Of a DNA stretch of 64,000 nucleotides, positions 1 to 7,930 are shown in pieces. Origin of the DNA: Gelidibacter japonicus. GTDB taxonomy: Bacteria > Bacteroidota > Bacteroidia > Flavobacteriales > Flavobacteriaceae. The position numbers were made by a program, and so were the translations under genes. Every line of letters begins with the position of its first letter. Positions within the stretch are counted from its first letter, which is position 1. The notes beneath the pieces are model-generated. The model ran no database searches, had not been told where the DNA came from, and saw only the letters and a program-made list of their open reading frames with translations. Where the stretch lies: the NCBI RefSeq assembly GCF_010725055.1, contig NZ_BJKB01000009.1, positions 1 through 64,000 of the forward strand, written 5' to 3'.

Positions 1-165
1 CGAATCTCAGAGAACTTTTCAGCAAAACTAAATTTCAAAATGACAAAGAACGAGATAGCCTTAATGGGCCAAATTTATTTAATTTTTAAAACGTCCCGAT
101 TTTAATGGGACACTAGTGTAATTAATTAATTAATTAATTTTCATTGTCAAAAAATCAACATTCTT

Positions 166-186
166 CAATCGTTAATCGTTAATCTA
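166..186. repeat. Heptanucleotide array (TAATCGT-like), three units
   Basis: Three consecutive 7-base units read CAATCGT, TAATCGT, TAATCTA. The reverse complement resembles the GATT-led heptamers at 7055-7096. Function unknown. Confidence 0.55.
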
Positions 187-284
187 ACTTGGTAGCAGAA
201 TTAGGAATTAGTAGCGCTATAATTTTTAGAACATTTAATACCTATTATCATACGTCTTTTTTTAAAAACCGTATTAAACAAAAT

Positions 285-319
285 AAAAAAGCCTGAAAAA
301 TTAAATTTCAGGCTTTTTT
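285..319. terminator. Bidirectional intrinsic terminator
   Basis: A perfect 14-base inverted repeat (285-298 with 306-319, core GCCTGAAA/TTTCAGGC) has a 7-base loop and A and T runs on both flanks. It can end the minus-strand thioredoxin lipoprotein gene that stops at 501 and any plus-strand transcript entering from outside the window. Confidence 0.85.
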
Positions 320-431
320 GGATTTCAAGGTGTTATCCGATTAAATCATATAGTAGTGGAATCATCCTATAGCGATAGTTTCTCCCAGAGTTGCTTTCTT
401 AGTTCATTCTCCTAAATTGTATACGACAGAG

Positions 432-479
432 TCTATTTGTCTATGTTCTATATTCTATCCTCTATCCTCTATCCTCTAA
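432..479. repeat. Heptanucleotide array (TCTATCC-like)
   Basis: TCTAT cores start at 432, 440, 447, 454, 461, 468 and 475 (last one TCTAA), so after the first 8-base step the spacing is exactly 7. It lies between the stop of the 501-2405 gene and its terminator. Confidence 0.7.
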
Positions 480-500
480 GATCTACCCACTTCCCACCAA

Positions 501-2405
501 CTATGATTTCAAGATGTCAATCATAATATCTATTTCCTTAATCAGTCTTTCGTTGGAACCACTATAGCCCACCGATTTGAATTTCATTCGGCCATCAGGT
601 CCAATGATCACTTTGGTTGGGATACCGGTAATATCATATTTTGAAGCGACCTCAAAATCATTACTGCCTTCAATTATGGGGTCATAAACCACATGAAACG
701 TGTACGTGTTTTCTTTGATAAAATCTTCCACCATTTTTTCCCGGTTTGCACCTCTTTCAAACGTGTCTACAAAAAGGAGCACGACCTTGTCATCGTCTTT
801 GTACTTTGTCACGACCTCCTGCATACCGGGAAATGAGGCGATACATGGTCCACACCAAGTTGCCCAGAAGTCTAAGATCACTGTCTTTCCTTTCAAGGCT
901 TCCAATGAGACCTCTTTTCCCTCCATGTCCTTTAAGTTAAAACTTGGTGCTTCTTCATCAAGCATCGTTTTTTTGATTTCAGCAACCTGTGTTCTGTAAG
1001 CTTCTTCATCAAAAGCAGCTATTTTGGCATCCACATCGGTAGCGGATGGATTCTCTTTTAGATAGGCCATTTTATAGGCCTCTTTTATGTCGTTATTGGC
1101 ATGGCCCAACTTTATAAAGTGTTCTGCCTTCTCTTTAATCTTTTCATATTGATTGTCTGCCACCAAGTAATCGATATAGCGTTGGTTGACAGCAACGTCG
1201 CTCGCCTTTGCATCTATGGCTTTTTCTTGATAAGTAATAGCATCTTTCGTGTTGCCTTGTTTGAATAATATCAATGCATAGGTATCCGCATACATGCGAT
1301 ATTGTGATTCCAAATATCTCTGATATTGTTTTTTACTGAAGTAATCAGGTTTGTCTTCTTGATTTTTTTGCAAGGACGCGATCAAATCGAGTGATGTTTT
1401 TGACATTTTCTCAGCCTGATCCAAATTTTCTCCACTTTCGGCCAATGGCCAAGCCAAATTGTTCATGGTTGATGCTCTACGACTTTTATCATCAATCAGG
1501 GAACTATATTTTTCAAAATTGGCCATGTCCTCTTGTTGGTAATAGGCCCCTGATAAGGCGCCGGCCATATAGTTTCCAAGAGATCCTAATTGGGGATTGG
1601 CATCGGCAAAGGTTTTAAAAATCTCGGCTTTCTTATCCAAATCATTTGCCTGTTGGAATTGATCTACCAGTTTATAATTGGCGGTATTGCCTTTTGGAAA
1701 TTTATCGAGCACCACTTTATTTATCGAATCGTATTTTGATCTATCGCCAGTTAAAGAATAAGCTTCCATTAAGGCTGAATATTCTTTTTCAGGTATATCG
1801 GACCGTGAATTAAAGGTCTCGGCGTAGGCATCAATAAGTTTCTTGCCTTTTACTTTATCATTTCTATAAGCCATTTGCAAGTATGAATTGCTCCAGTCCG
1901 ATTGAAGTTCAGGATGGGCGCTCATTTCAGCATGGATAGTCTCAAAAGCAGCTTTTTTATCCATTTTAATACCGTAATCACTTCCTTGTCTTACAGCATA
2001 AAAAGCAATAGCAGAATTACTTCCTTTCATTTTCTCGCTATTCTCATTATAAAGCGGCAGAAAATACCCTTTTTTATCATTATGGTCAAATTGGTCATCT
2101 GCCTTAATAAGAAATGCCAAAGCGACAGCAGAATCTGGAATTTTTATGGACGCATGATGTTCGCCATTCGATTCTGAAAAGTCGATGTCAACCGGATAAT
2201 TTTTATCGTTTACCAAGTATATGTAAAATGCTTCGACTTCTTTATCGCTATCATAAATAATGTCTAAATCGTCTCCTGGCATAGGCTGTCCATTGGAGAA
2301 AGTCAATTGACCCATGGTCAGTGGTTGGGCTATTTTTTCTGATTCCTTCTTACAGGAGAATAATGCCAAAAGCATTAGCAATGAATACAGTGTGATTTTT
2401 TTCAT
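501..2405 (-). CDS. TlpA/ResA-like thioredoxin-domain lipoprotein
   Basis: A 634-residue envelope protein. The first 18 residues form a lipoprotein signal ending in the lipobox LFSC (Cys18), so it is probably membrane-anchored and faces the periplasm. The middle part (about residues 30-480) is a long helical region with TPR-like character. The last 150 residues are a thioredoxin fold with the redox motif WCGPC (Cys518, Cys521) and the cis-proline region GIPT. Such proteins reduce disulfides of periplasmic clients; the client is not identifiable here. It appears to be a single-gene unit, with a terminator at 285-319. Confidence 0.85.
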   Translation of the reverse strand: MKKITLYSLLMLLALFSCKKESEKIAQPLTMGQLTFSNGQPMPGDDLDIIYDSDKEVEAFYIYLVNDKNYPVDIDFSESNGEHHASIKIPDSAVALAFLIKADDQFDHNDKKGYFLPLYNENSEKMKGSNSAIAFYAVRQGSDYGIKMDKKAAFETIHAEMSAHPELQSDWSNSYLQMAYRNDKVKGKKLIDAYAETFNSRSDIPEKEYSALMEAYSLTGDRSKYDSINKVVLDKFPKGNTANYKLVDQFQQANDLDKKAEIFKTFADANPQLGSLGNYMAGALSGAYYQQEDMANFEKYSSLIDDKSRRASTMNNLAWPLAESGENLDQAEKMSKTSLDLIASLQKNQEDKPDYFSKKQYQRYLESQYRMYADTYALILFKQGNTKDAITYQEKAIDAKASDVAVNQRYIDYLVADNQYEKIKEKAEHFIKLGHANNDIKEAYKMAYLKENPSATDVDAKIAAFDEEAYRTQVAEIKKTMLDEEAPSFNLKDMEGKEVSLEALKGKTVILDFWATWCGPCIASFPGMQEVVTKYKDDDKVVLLFVDTFERGANREKMVEDFIKENTYTFHVVYDPIIEGSNDFEVASKYDITGIPTKVIIGPDGRMKFKSVGYSGSNERLIKEIDIMIDILKS

Positions 2406-2736
2406 GTGATGTTGTTGAGTTTATAAGACAATAAAAATAGAGAAATTTCATTGGATGTTAAAATAATGAGGCATGATATGCAAACGGATGCCAAATAATT
2501 CCCATCAAGTTAAATTTGGTTTTTGCTTGTAGAACGATTAGATCTTGTTGTTGACTGTTTTTGGACTTTCGAAGGAATGATATCCCGAACATGAAAACGC
2601 TGAGTATTACTATTAACCCATGTCTTTTATCATCTGACCGGAAAGTTGTTTCACATTGGGAAGGTGTAAGAAAATTACATATGCTAAAAACGCATAAACG
2701 CATAATGACTGTCAAAAGCCCACTAACTTAAACTGA
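2406..2736. other. Intergenic gap without a convincing gene
   Basis: The gap separates the thioredoxin lipoprotein from the DUF2809-like gene. An 85-codon minus-strand frame (2458-2715) is open, but its product has no recognisable motif and a mixed composition, so I do not call it. Confidence 0.4.
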
Positions 2737-3135
2737 TTAAAGAGAGTGGTTTTTATAGAGTCCATCGGATTTGAATTTGTGTTCGATAAAGAGGGTCGTT
2801 GAAATTCCGAGAGTATATGCGAGTAAATCACCAAATTGAAAAGTGTTGCCAAAAATGAGCGTTGCTGCGGTACTGTTGCTCAGATTAAGATGTTCCAGAA
2901 AATTAGAAAGCTGTAAGAACTCGATGGCATAAGCAATGAGCAGTACGAAGATACCTGCATTGAGAGGCTTAGTGTTCCAAAAACTTTTAATAAAGCAATA
3001 TATAAGAATGACCACTAAAAAATCGCCGAACGTATGTCGAATAAAACCGGTTTTCAAAAATAGGGCGATGGCGATTTCCGTTGCCAATAGCAGCAAAAAC
3101 CATAGAAAGTAAATGCTGTTAAATATGATATTCAT
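2737..3135 (-). CDS. DUF2809-like small membrane protein
   Basis: A 132-residue integral membrane protein with about four hydrophobic segments. The pattern FIRHTFGDFLVVILIY followed later by GNTFQFGDLLAYTLGI fits the DUF2809 family (polar GD motif in the second helix, second D-L-L-AY motif near the end). The molecular function of the family is unknown. It starts two bases after the SanA-like gene ends, so the two are probably co-transcribed. Confidence 0.75.
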   Translation of the reverse strand: MNIIFNSIYFLWFLLLLATEIAIALFLKTGFIRHTFGDFLVVILIYCFIKSFWNTKPLNAGIFVLLIAYAIEFLQLSNFLEHLNLSNSTAATLIFGNTFQFGDLLAYTLGISTTLFIEHKFKSDGLYKNHSL

Positions 3136-3137
3136 AG

Positions 3138-3767
3138 TTATTCTATCTGTATTTTTTCACCTAAAAACTTTGGTTGGACATTAAATAGCACATCAATGGA
3201 AGCTTTTACTCTTGCCAAATATTCTCTTCCTCTTGTCCTTAGTCCGTAAAGATTACCGACATCTTTGGCATTAAAGGCAATGGCGTCAATCTTAAAGTTT
3301 TTCGCTAAATAGATGGCTCGTTCATTATGGAATTTCTGGGAGATTATGGTAAATGCATCTTGTCCAAAAACTTCCTTGGCTCTCACCACAGAATCCAAAG
3401 TTCTAAATCCCGCAAAATCTAAAACAATTCTGTCTTCTGGAATCCCTCTTTTGATGAGGTCGTCCTTAAATGTTGTGGGTTCGTCATAGTATTCACTCCC
3501 GTTATCACCGCTCACAAGAATATAGTCAATTTTACCTGCTTTAAACAGGGCTACTGCAGCATCAATACGATAGGCGTAATAGAGGTTGATGCCTCCTTTG
3601 GCCATATATTTACTAGTGCCAAGAAGCAAACCCACTTTGTTTTTTGGAAGATCATTGATTTTTGAATATACATCCTCTTTTGCCTTATAAATCACCCAAT
3701 AGTTGGTTGATACCAATGCAACGACTCCAAGGACTACCATAAGCAATATGAATTTTAGAAATTTCAT
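3138..3767 (-). CDS. SanA/YdcF-like DUF218 protein
   Basis: Residues 1-25 form one N-terminal membrane anchor and the rest is a DUF218 (SanA/ElyC-like) domain. Motifs seen are LLLGTSKYMAKGG, the LVSGDNG loop and a C-terminal RGREYLARVKA stretch. SanA of E. coli affects envelope permeability to vancomycin at high temperature; a role in envelope polymer metabolism is inferred. I start at 3767 (MKFLKF), because the 17 residues gained by starting at 3818 are polar and precede an ideal anchor. It is followed after two bases by the DUF2809-like gene. Confidence 0.8.
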   Translation of the reverse strand: MKFLKFILLMVVLGVVALVSTNYWVIYKAKEDVYSKINDLPKNKVGLLLGTSKYMAKGGINLYYAYRIDAAVALFKAGKIDYILVSGDNGSEYYDEPTTFKDDLIKRGIPEDRIVLDFAGFRTLDSVVRAKEVFGQDAFTIISQKFHNERAIYLAKNFKIDAIAFNAKDVGNLYGLRTRGREYLARVKASIDVLFNVQPKFLGEKIQIE

Positions 3768-3954
3768 AGGCTGGAATGAACAAGAAGTGTTTTGAAATAT
3801 TTCATAGTGTAAGTTCAAATATCGGGCATAACGATGCCCCTTAATTGTTTTGATGAAAAGATAGCTTCTAGAAAATGATCAACGGCCACTTTTAACAAAA
3901 ATTATTGAAAAATATGAAATAGTTTATAAATTGGAGATTGTTGACATGTTTTCA

Positions 3955-4326
3955 TCACATGGGTTCTTTTGAGAACCAGACCCATGAATATGAGGTGGTC
4001 ATGAAGGCAGACGTAAAGAATGCGATCATATAAAATTCCAAATCGCTTAAAAAAATGCCGTAAACGCATAGACTGAATGCAACTATAGCGTAAAACGGGA
4101 AAAAGGTATTAAAGACCGCTTTTTTGTCGAAAGTTTCTGTTTCAAACAAGCTAAAAAATGGATATATGGTTAAAGCGATGGTAACGACACAGCATACAAA
4201 TACAGGGATCATTGAAAGGAGAACAAAAAGGAACGTGTCTACCTCAAAACTTTTAGGACTGATGATCATCCAAAAAATGAGTGTGGCCAGAACAGTCGAT
4301 TTACAAAAATTTAGAAATACATTCAT
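3955..4326 (-). CDS. Small four-helix membrane protein, unknown function
   Basis: A 123-residue protein made of about four hydrophobic helices with short loops; I do not recognise a family. Its start overlaps the stop of the DUF4173-like gene by four bases, a translational-coupling arrangement, so it is the last member of the unit running 6960 to 3955. It ends in a short polar tail (WFSKEPM). Confidence 0.6.
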   Translation of the reverse strand: MNVFLNFCKSTVLATLIFWMIISPKSFEVDTFLFVLLSMIPVFVCCVVTIALTIYPFFSLFETETFDKKAVFNTFFPFYAIVAFSLCVYGIFLSDLEFYMIAFFTSAFMTTSYSWVWFSKEPM

Positions 4327-5717
4327 CGGTCAAATTTTTTGTTGATTAGGATATTGTCGTAGGTCCATTCCTGCCAATTTCTTTCTGATACCTTGTCAAT
4401 AAAGCCGATGTACTTATCATGGATCCGTTGTTGTTGATTGGACGATACCCGATGTTCTGCTGTATAGTCTTGTAATAAAATCGCATTGTTGTCTGTTAAA
4501 TCAATCAAATAATTAAGATCTAAATTCTCGGCATGTTTTAAGTTGTAATTGGTAATGGCGTGATCCCAATCGATACAGCTCGATACCATCAGGATAGCAA
4601 AGGCCACCTGGGTGTTGATTCGGAATAAAAACCACAGATTTCTGACATTTCGCACTTTTAAAAAGGTGGTGATGAGTCCGGCTAAGGTTAAAAAAAGATA
4701 TGTAAAAACCCCGATCCGTTTGTAAGTAAACCCATATACCACAACGTATTCAGTGTTTTTTATTGCGATTAGGACTACTAATCCGATATTTAAAAATATC
4801 CAAGTATAGGAGAGGTTTTTAAGTAGGACATTGTCTTGATAAAAGTTGAGATTTCCTCTGAAAAAGTAAAGAATAATCAAAATTGCGACAATTATCGAGG
4901 CAATCAGAGTGTTGATGCCACTATGGACTTGGCTTGATAAAGCTGATGCTGAAGTGATATCATTGTTCAGAAGATAGTAAATATCCGTTATGCTATAAAA
5001 AATCAAAAGGATGTTGAGTAATGCCATCAGAAGGATGCCCAATTGCTGCTCTTTTTTGAGTTGATCAAGGAGCAGTGGTCCAGTTGGATGCAGTTGATTG
5101 TCCGTTTGGAGATCTTTGGTTGTCGCTGGATGTATTTGTACTGGATTGATAATATTATTAAAGAGGAAAAATCCCAAAAGACTGAAGAGAAACCATTGAA
5201 AATTGATGAATTCAAAATTTATCTTTTCAATAAACCCATTAAATATCGGATTTCCGTTTTTGTACATTAGGATGAATACGATGGAGACCATCAACGGAAT
5301 GCCGATCAGTTTAGCGAGCTGAAGGTAGTCCCTGTTTTTTTTCCAATTCTGCTGTTCCTGATCGATAGTGGAATCACTCCTTCTTTGGAAATAGGCCGCA
5401 ATGGTTGTGTAGATACCGTTCAACCATCGGATGTAAATCGAAGATCTTGATTCTGAAAACGTCCCAATTAGAGTAAAAAAGGCTACGCAGTTCGCAAATA
5501 TTGCCAATGCCGAATGGTTAAAATAGACAACAATGGCGGTTGTGAAATAAACCACTATAAAAACTATCGCCGATTTTAACCTGGCTATTTTTGGATGTTG
5601 AAAGATGAGAAGGCCAATGGTAATCACACTGAAAACTGAAAGGTTAAGTCCAATGTTCTGACCATAAAATAAGGTGCTAAATAGAAGTGCTGCAATGATG
5701 CTAATAATTGTTTTCAT
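4323..5717 (-). CDS. DUF4173-like polytopic membrane protein
   Basis: A 464-residue inner membrane protein with roughly ten or more transmembrane helices and a soluble tail of about 90 residues. The run RWLNGIYTTIAAYFQRR after the third helix and the NTEYVVVYGFTYKRIGVF stretch are typical of DUF4153/DUF4173 proteins, whose function is unknown. Fourteen bases upstream of the ATG lies a perfect ACTTTG-N5-CAAAGT inverted repeat (5736-5752) that overlaps a TAACTTTG promoter box on the minus strand. Control by the neighbouring winged-helix regulator is therefore likely. Confidence 0.75.
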   Translation of the reverse strand: MKTIISIIAALLFSTLFYGQNIGLNLSVFSVITIGLLIFQHPKIARLKSAIVFIVVYFTTAIVVYFNHSALAIFANCVAFFTLIGTFSESRSSIYIRWLNGIYTTIAAYFQRRSDSTIDQEQQNWKKNRDYLQLAKLIGIPLMVSIVFILMYKNGNPIFNGFIEKINFEFINFQWFLFSLLGFFLFNNIINPVQIHPATTKDLQTDNQLHPTGPLLLDQLKKEQQLGILLMALLNILLIFYSITDIYYLLNNDITSASALSSQVHSGINTLIASIIVAILIILYFFRGNLNFYQDNVLLKNLSYTWIFLNIGLVVLIAIKNTEYVVVYGFTYKRIGVFTYLFLTLAGLITTFLKVRNVRNLWFLFRINTQVAFAILMVSSCIDWDHAITNYNLKHAENLDLNYLIDLTDNNAILLQDYTAEHRVSSNQQQRIHDKYIGFIDKVSERNWQEWTYDNILINKKFDR

Positions 5718-5730
5718 TTTTTAGAATTTA

Positions 5731-5754
5731 AAAGTACTTTGAAATACAAAGTTA
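5731..5754 (-). promoter_or_regulatory. Promoter with overlapping operator, copy 1
   Basis: On the minus strand the -7 box TAACTTTG (5747-5754) overlaps the inverted repeat ACTTTG-N5-CAAAGT (5736-5752). The 22 bases 5731-5752 are identical to 6964-6985. A repressor bound here would block the promoter of the DUF4173-like gene. Confidence 0.65.
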
Positions 5755-5790
5755 GTTGATAAAAAAAATTGTATGTTGATTAAAAGGTGA

Positions 5791-6084
5791 TTATGTTTTG
5801 TTTATAAGTTTTTCAAGGGCTTCAATATGTTTTTTAAACTCAGTTTCACCTAATTTTGTGGTACTGTAACGTGTGTTTGGTTTTCTTCCAATAAACTGTT
5901 TTTCTACTTTAATATATTCCGCAGTTTCAAGCGCTTTGGTATGGCTTGCCAAATTGCCATCCGTCACATCCAAAAGTTCTTTTAAGGTCTTGAAATCCGC
6001 GTATTCATTGACCATCAACACAGACATAATTCCTAAACGGATTCTGTGATCAAATACTTTATTTATGTTGTCGATGATGCTCAT
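5791..6084 (-). CDS. Small winged-helix transcriptional regulator (HTH_34-like)
   Basis: A 97-residue DNA-binding protein of the MarR/ArsR-like winged-helix type (PF13601-like). The recognition helix lies in LLDVTDGNLASHTKALE (about residues 38-54) and the wing in the GRKPNTRYSTTKLG segment. I start at MSIIDN (6084), since the two extra codons at 6090 add nothing. It sits between a four-helix membrane protein gene and the DUF4173-like gene, and both have the same 22-base palindromic site in front of them. It is therefore the obvious candidate to bind that site; the signal it senses is unknown. Confidence 0.8.
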   Translation of the reverse strand: MSIIDNINKVFDHRIRLGIMSVLMVNEYADFKTLKELLDVTDGNLASHTKALETAEYIKVEKQFIGRKPNTRYSTTKLGETEFKKHIEALEKLINKT

Positions 6085-6089
6085 AACCA

Positions 6090-6127
6090 TTCCTGCGCCT
6101 GCCTGTCCGCAGACAGGAAAGCAGGAA
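6090..6127. repeat. Nested palindromic element
   Basis: An outer inverted repeat TTCCTGC/GCAGGAA (6090-6096, 6121-6127) encloses an inner CCTGTC/GACAGG (6102-6107, 6112-6117). The 20 bases 6098-6117 match the reverse complement of 41411-41430 with two differences, so this is a copy of a mobile-looking palindrome. It lies just upstream of the regulator start. Confidence 0.65.
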
Positions 6128-6221
6128 TCTCCAATTTAAAATGTGATTAATAATGTTTTCAATCTCCACAAAATTTATGGACAGGTAAACAAGTTTCTAT
6201 GGTTTCCAACCTTCGCTATGA

Positions 6222-6263
6222 CTGCCCGCCTCTACAAAAGTTTCGGGCAAGCGGACCGGCAGG
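6222..6263 (+). repeat. Dispersed short repeat, copy 1
   Basis: About 40 bases with CTGCC/GGCAG ends share CTCTACAA, AGTTTCGG and CAAGCGGA with 7178-7217 in the opposite orientation. The two copies flank the 6331-6960 gene. Confidence 0.5.
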
Positions 6264-6330
6264 CTCTTTTTCAGGTTCCACCACAGAACTTTCTCTGAGC
6301 CTCCGCGACTCTGCGAGAGAAAACCCACGC

Positions 6331-6960
6331 CTATTTCCTATCCGTGTCATATTTAAAATACATTACCGTGCCGTATATAATATGCATAATCCCAAAACCG
6401 AAAGCCCAAAAGTACAAACCATAACCCACAAATTGGGTCGAGATGAGCCCTAAAACCACATTAATGAGTCCTAAATATCTAATATCGCCCAAAGTATATT
6501 TACTGGCGTTGATACAACCCAATCCATAGAAAATGAGGGTGGCGGGAGCAATCAATCCGAACAATTGTTGATCGATCAATACCAAACAAAACAAACCACC
6601 GGTAATAATGGGTATTAAAAAATTGATCACAAGACGTTTTGAAGAGCCATCCCAAACACGGGCATTATTCTTTTTGGCCTTTCTGACCGTAAGAAATATT
6701 CCTGTGACAATAGAAAGTAATACCACCAATACGGCAATACCAAAAAGAGTGCTTATAGCATCAAATGCTGCAAAAAAACCTTTTATGGGATGTTCTATGG
6801 CATTAATATCTAAAATAATTCTATGGGCTATAATTGCTCCCACTAGCGCATATATTCCTGCAAGTATGCCGGACAATCCACTCAATGAGATAAATCGAGA
6901 GGACTTATGCATCATATTCTTAATCTCACTGATATCTTTCAAATAGTCTTTTGACTCCAT
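6331..6960 (-). CDS. Multi-helix membrane protein next to winged-helix regulator
   Basis: A 209-residue protein with a short soluble N-terminus (MESKDYLKDISEIKNMM) and about six transmembrane helices. I do not recognise a named family, but in flavobacteria such proteins are often encoded next to a small winged-helix regulator. It is the first gene of a likely unit leading to the regulator and the DUF4173-like gene. A promoter with operator lies immediately upstream (6964-7010). The adjacent gap of 246 bases before the regulator holds two repeat elements, so the internal linkage may be loose. Confidence 0.6.
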   Translation of the reverse strand: MESKDYLKDISEIKNMMHKSSRFISLSGLSGILAGIYALVGAIIAHRIILDINAIEHPIKGFFAAFDAISTLFGIAVLVVLLSIVTGIFLTVRKAKKNNARVWDGSSKRLVINFLIPIITGGLFCLVLIDQQLFGLIAPATLIFYGLGCINASKYTLGDIRYLGLINVVLGLISTQFVGYGLYFWAFGFGIMHIIYGTVMYFKYDTDRK

Positions 6961-6963
6961 AGT

Positions 6964-7010
6964 AAAGTACTTTGAAATACAAAGTAAAATGATTTTATTG
7001 ACCTGTGCAA
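6964..7010 (-). promoter_or_regulatory. Promoter with operator, copy 2
   Basis: The same 22-base sequence as at 5731-5752 occupies 6964-6985. On the minus strand TTACTTTG (6980-6987, one mismatch to TAnnTTTG) has a TTG (7008-7010) 20 bases upstream. The palindrome ACTTTG-N5-CAAAGT overlaps the -7 box, so autoregulation by the winged-helix protein is likely. Confidence 0.65.
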
Positions 7011-7054
7011 GTAAATAATTTATTCTTTTGGAAAAGGGGAGTGAGAGGAATAGG

Positions 7055-7096
7055 GATTAACGATTAGCGATTGATGATTCATGATTTTTGATTGAA
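7055..7096. repeat. Heptanucleotide array (GATTnnn), six units
   Basis: Six consecutive 7-base units begin with GATT: GATTAAC, GATTAGC, GATTGAT, GATTCAT, GATTTTT, GATTGAA. The core is constant and the last three bases vary. Confidence 0.7.
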
Positions 7097-7177
7097 GGTG
7101 TACGTAACTTATTAGATATTACGCAGATGGGATAAAGAATTGTAATAACGAATAAAAATAAATAATGCCATAATGGC

Positions 7178-7217
7178 CTGTTCTTCCGCTTGCCGAAACT
7201 GTTGTAGAGCCGAGCAG
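7178..7217 (-). repeat. Dispersed short repeat, copy 2
   Basis: Read on the minus strand it contains CTCTACAA, AGTTTCGG and CAAGCGGA in the same order as 6222-6263. The rest of the gap 7097-7370 shows no gene. Confidence 0.5.
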
Positions 7218-7370
7218 CAGAGCTAAGACGAATAATTTGAAACAAAAAACAAGAAACCTCAAGCCTAATCAAAAGTAGCTATGAGATTAAAAATCACCTT
7301 GCGACCTTATCGAAAAACCATTGCTATTTGCGTTGAAATAGGCTAATGCGAATTAATTATTTTTATCTTA

Positions 7371-7456
7371 GAAACGAGAAACGAGAAACGAGAAACAAGC
7401 AACAAGAAACAATCCTGCCCGTCCGAAGCGAAGCGAAGGCGGGAAACAAGAAACGA
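7371..7456. repeat. Heptanucleotide array (GAAACGA/GAAACAA) interrupted by a GC-rich element
   Basis: Six units occupy 7371-7412 (GAAACGA three times, GAAACAA, GCAACAA, GAAACAA) and two more 7443-7456. Between them lies a GC-rich, imperfectly palindromic 30-base insert (7413-7442; CCTGCCCG at one end, GGCGG at the other). The array is just downstream of the acetyltransferase stop. Confidence 0.7.
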
Positions 7457-7463
7457 GCGTTTT

Positions 7464-7928
7464 TTACAATTCCTTATATACCTTAAAGATTTCAAACGCC
7501 AGACCTTTGTAATTTTTCTTCTGTTTCTTTTCGACGATATAATATTGGTCTTCAAAAAACGGCAGTGCCGTAATACTTACATCGGCTTTGATAACTTCAT
7601 GGCCCTTTGCCAAAGCTTGAGATTCTATAATACGCATCAATTTAATGCCAAATCCTTTTCGTAAATGATCTTTATGTATAAAGAGGCCGTCAAAATAATT
7701 GCCGTTGCTGAGGTAAGCGAAACCGACAATGGAATCATTTAATTCGGCAACAATAAAATAGGAATTCTCAATACGGTCTTCCCATTTGTCAATGTCTAAT
7801 GCACCTGATGCCCAAACACGAATTTGCTTTTCGGAATAATCCTTTGCATTGACATGCATGATAGTATCCCTGAAAATTGTAGTAATAAAAGGAATGTCTT
7901 TTAAGTTTGCTTTTCTAATTTGAATCAT
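7464..7928 (-). CDS. GNAT family N-acetyltransferase
   Basis: A 154-residue enzyme expected to transfer an acetyl group from acetyl-CoA to an amine. The fold is visible as the N-terminal IRKANLKDIPFI strand-helix, the FVAEL/FAYLSNG central strands, and the acetyl-CoA loop HLRKGFGIKLM (about residues 91-101), which fits the R/QxxGxG/A signature. Its substrate is unknown. It follows the outer-membrane beta-barrel gene by two bases, so it belongs to the kdsA-barrel-GNAT unit on the minus strand. Confidence 0.8.
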   Translation of the reverse strand: MIQIRKANLKDIPFITTIFRDTIMHVNAKDYSEKQIRVWASGALDIDKWEDRIENSYFIVAELNDSIVGFAYLSNGNYFDGLFIHKDHLRKGFGIKLMRIIESQALAKGHEVIKADVSITALPFFEDQYYIVEKKQKKNYKGLAFEIFKVYKEL

Positions 7929-7930
7929 AA

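Larger units (their letters stand above)
1..500. other. Non-coding stretch at window start
   Basis: I see no gene here. The first 20 bases resemble the end of the tandem unit found at 31551-31680 (shared TCTCAGAGAAC). A GTCCC/GGGAC hairpin lies at 93-111, a TTAA-type tetranucleotide run at about 119-139, 7-base-period arrays at 166-186 and 432-479, and a strong terminator at 285-319. Confidence 0.6.

Noticed and set aside
2458-2715. 85-codon minus-strand frame
   Set aside because: Mixed composition, no recognisable domain or signal, and no context beyond being downstream of the DUF2809-like gene.
7343-7555. Minus-strand frame through the GAAACGA array
   Set aside because: It encodes a VSRF/LVSR-type repeat dictated by the heptamers and overlaps the acetyltransferase end.
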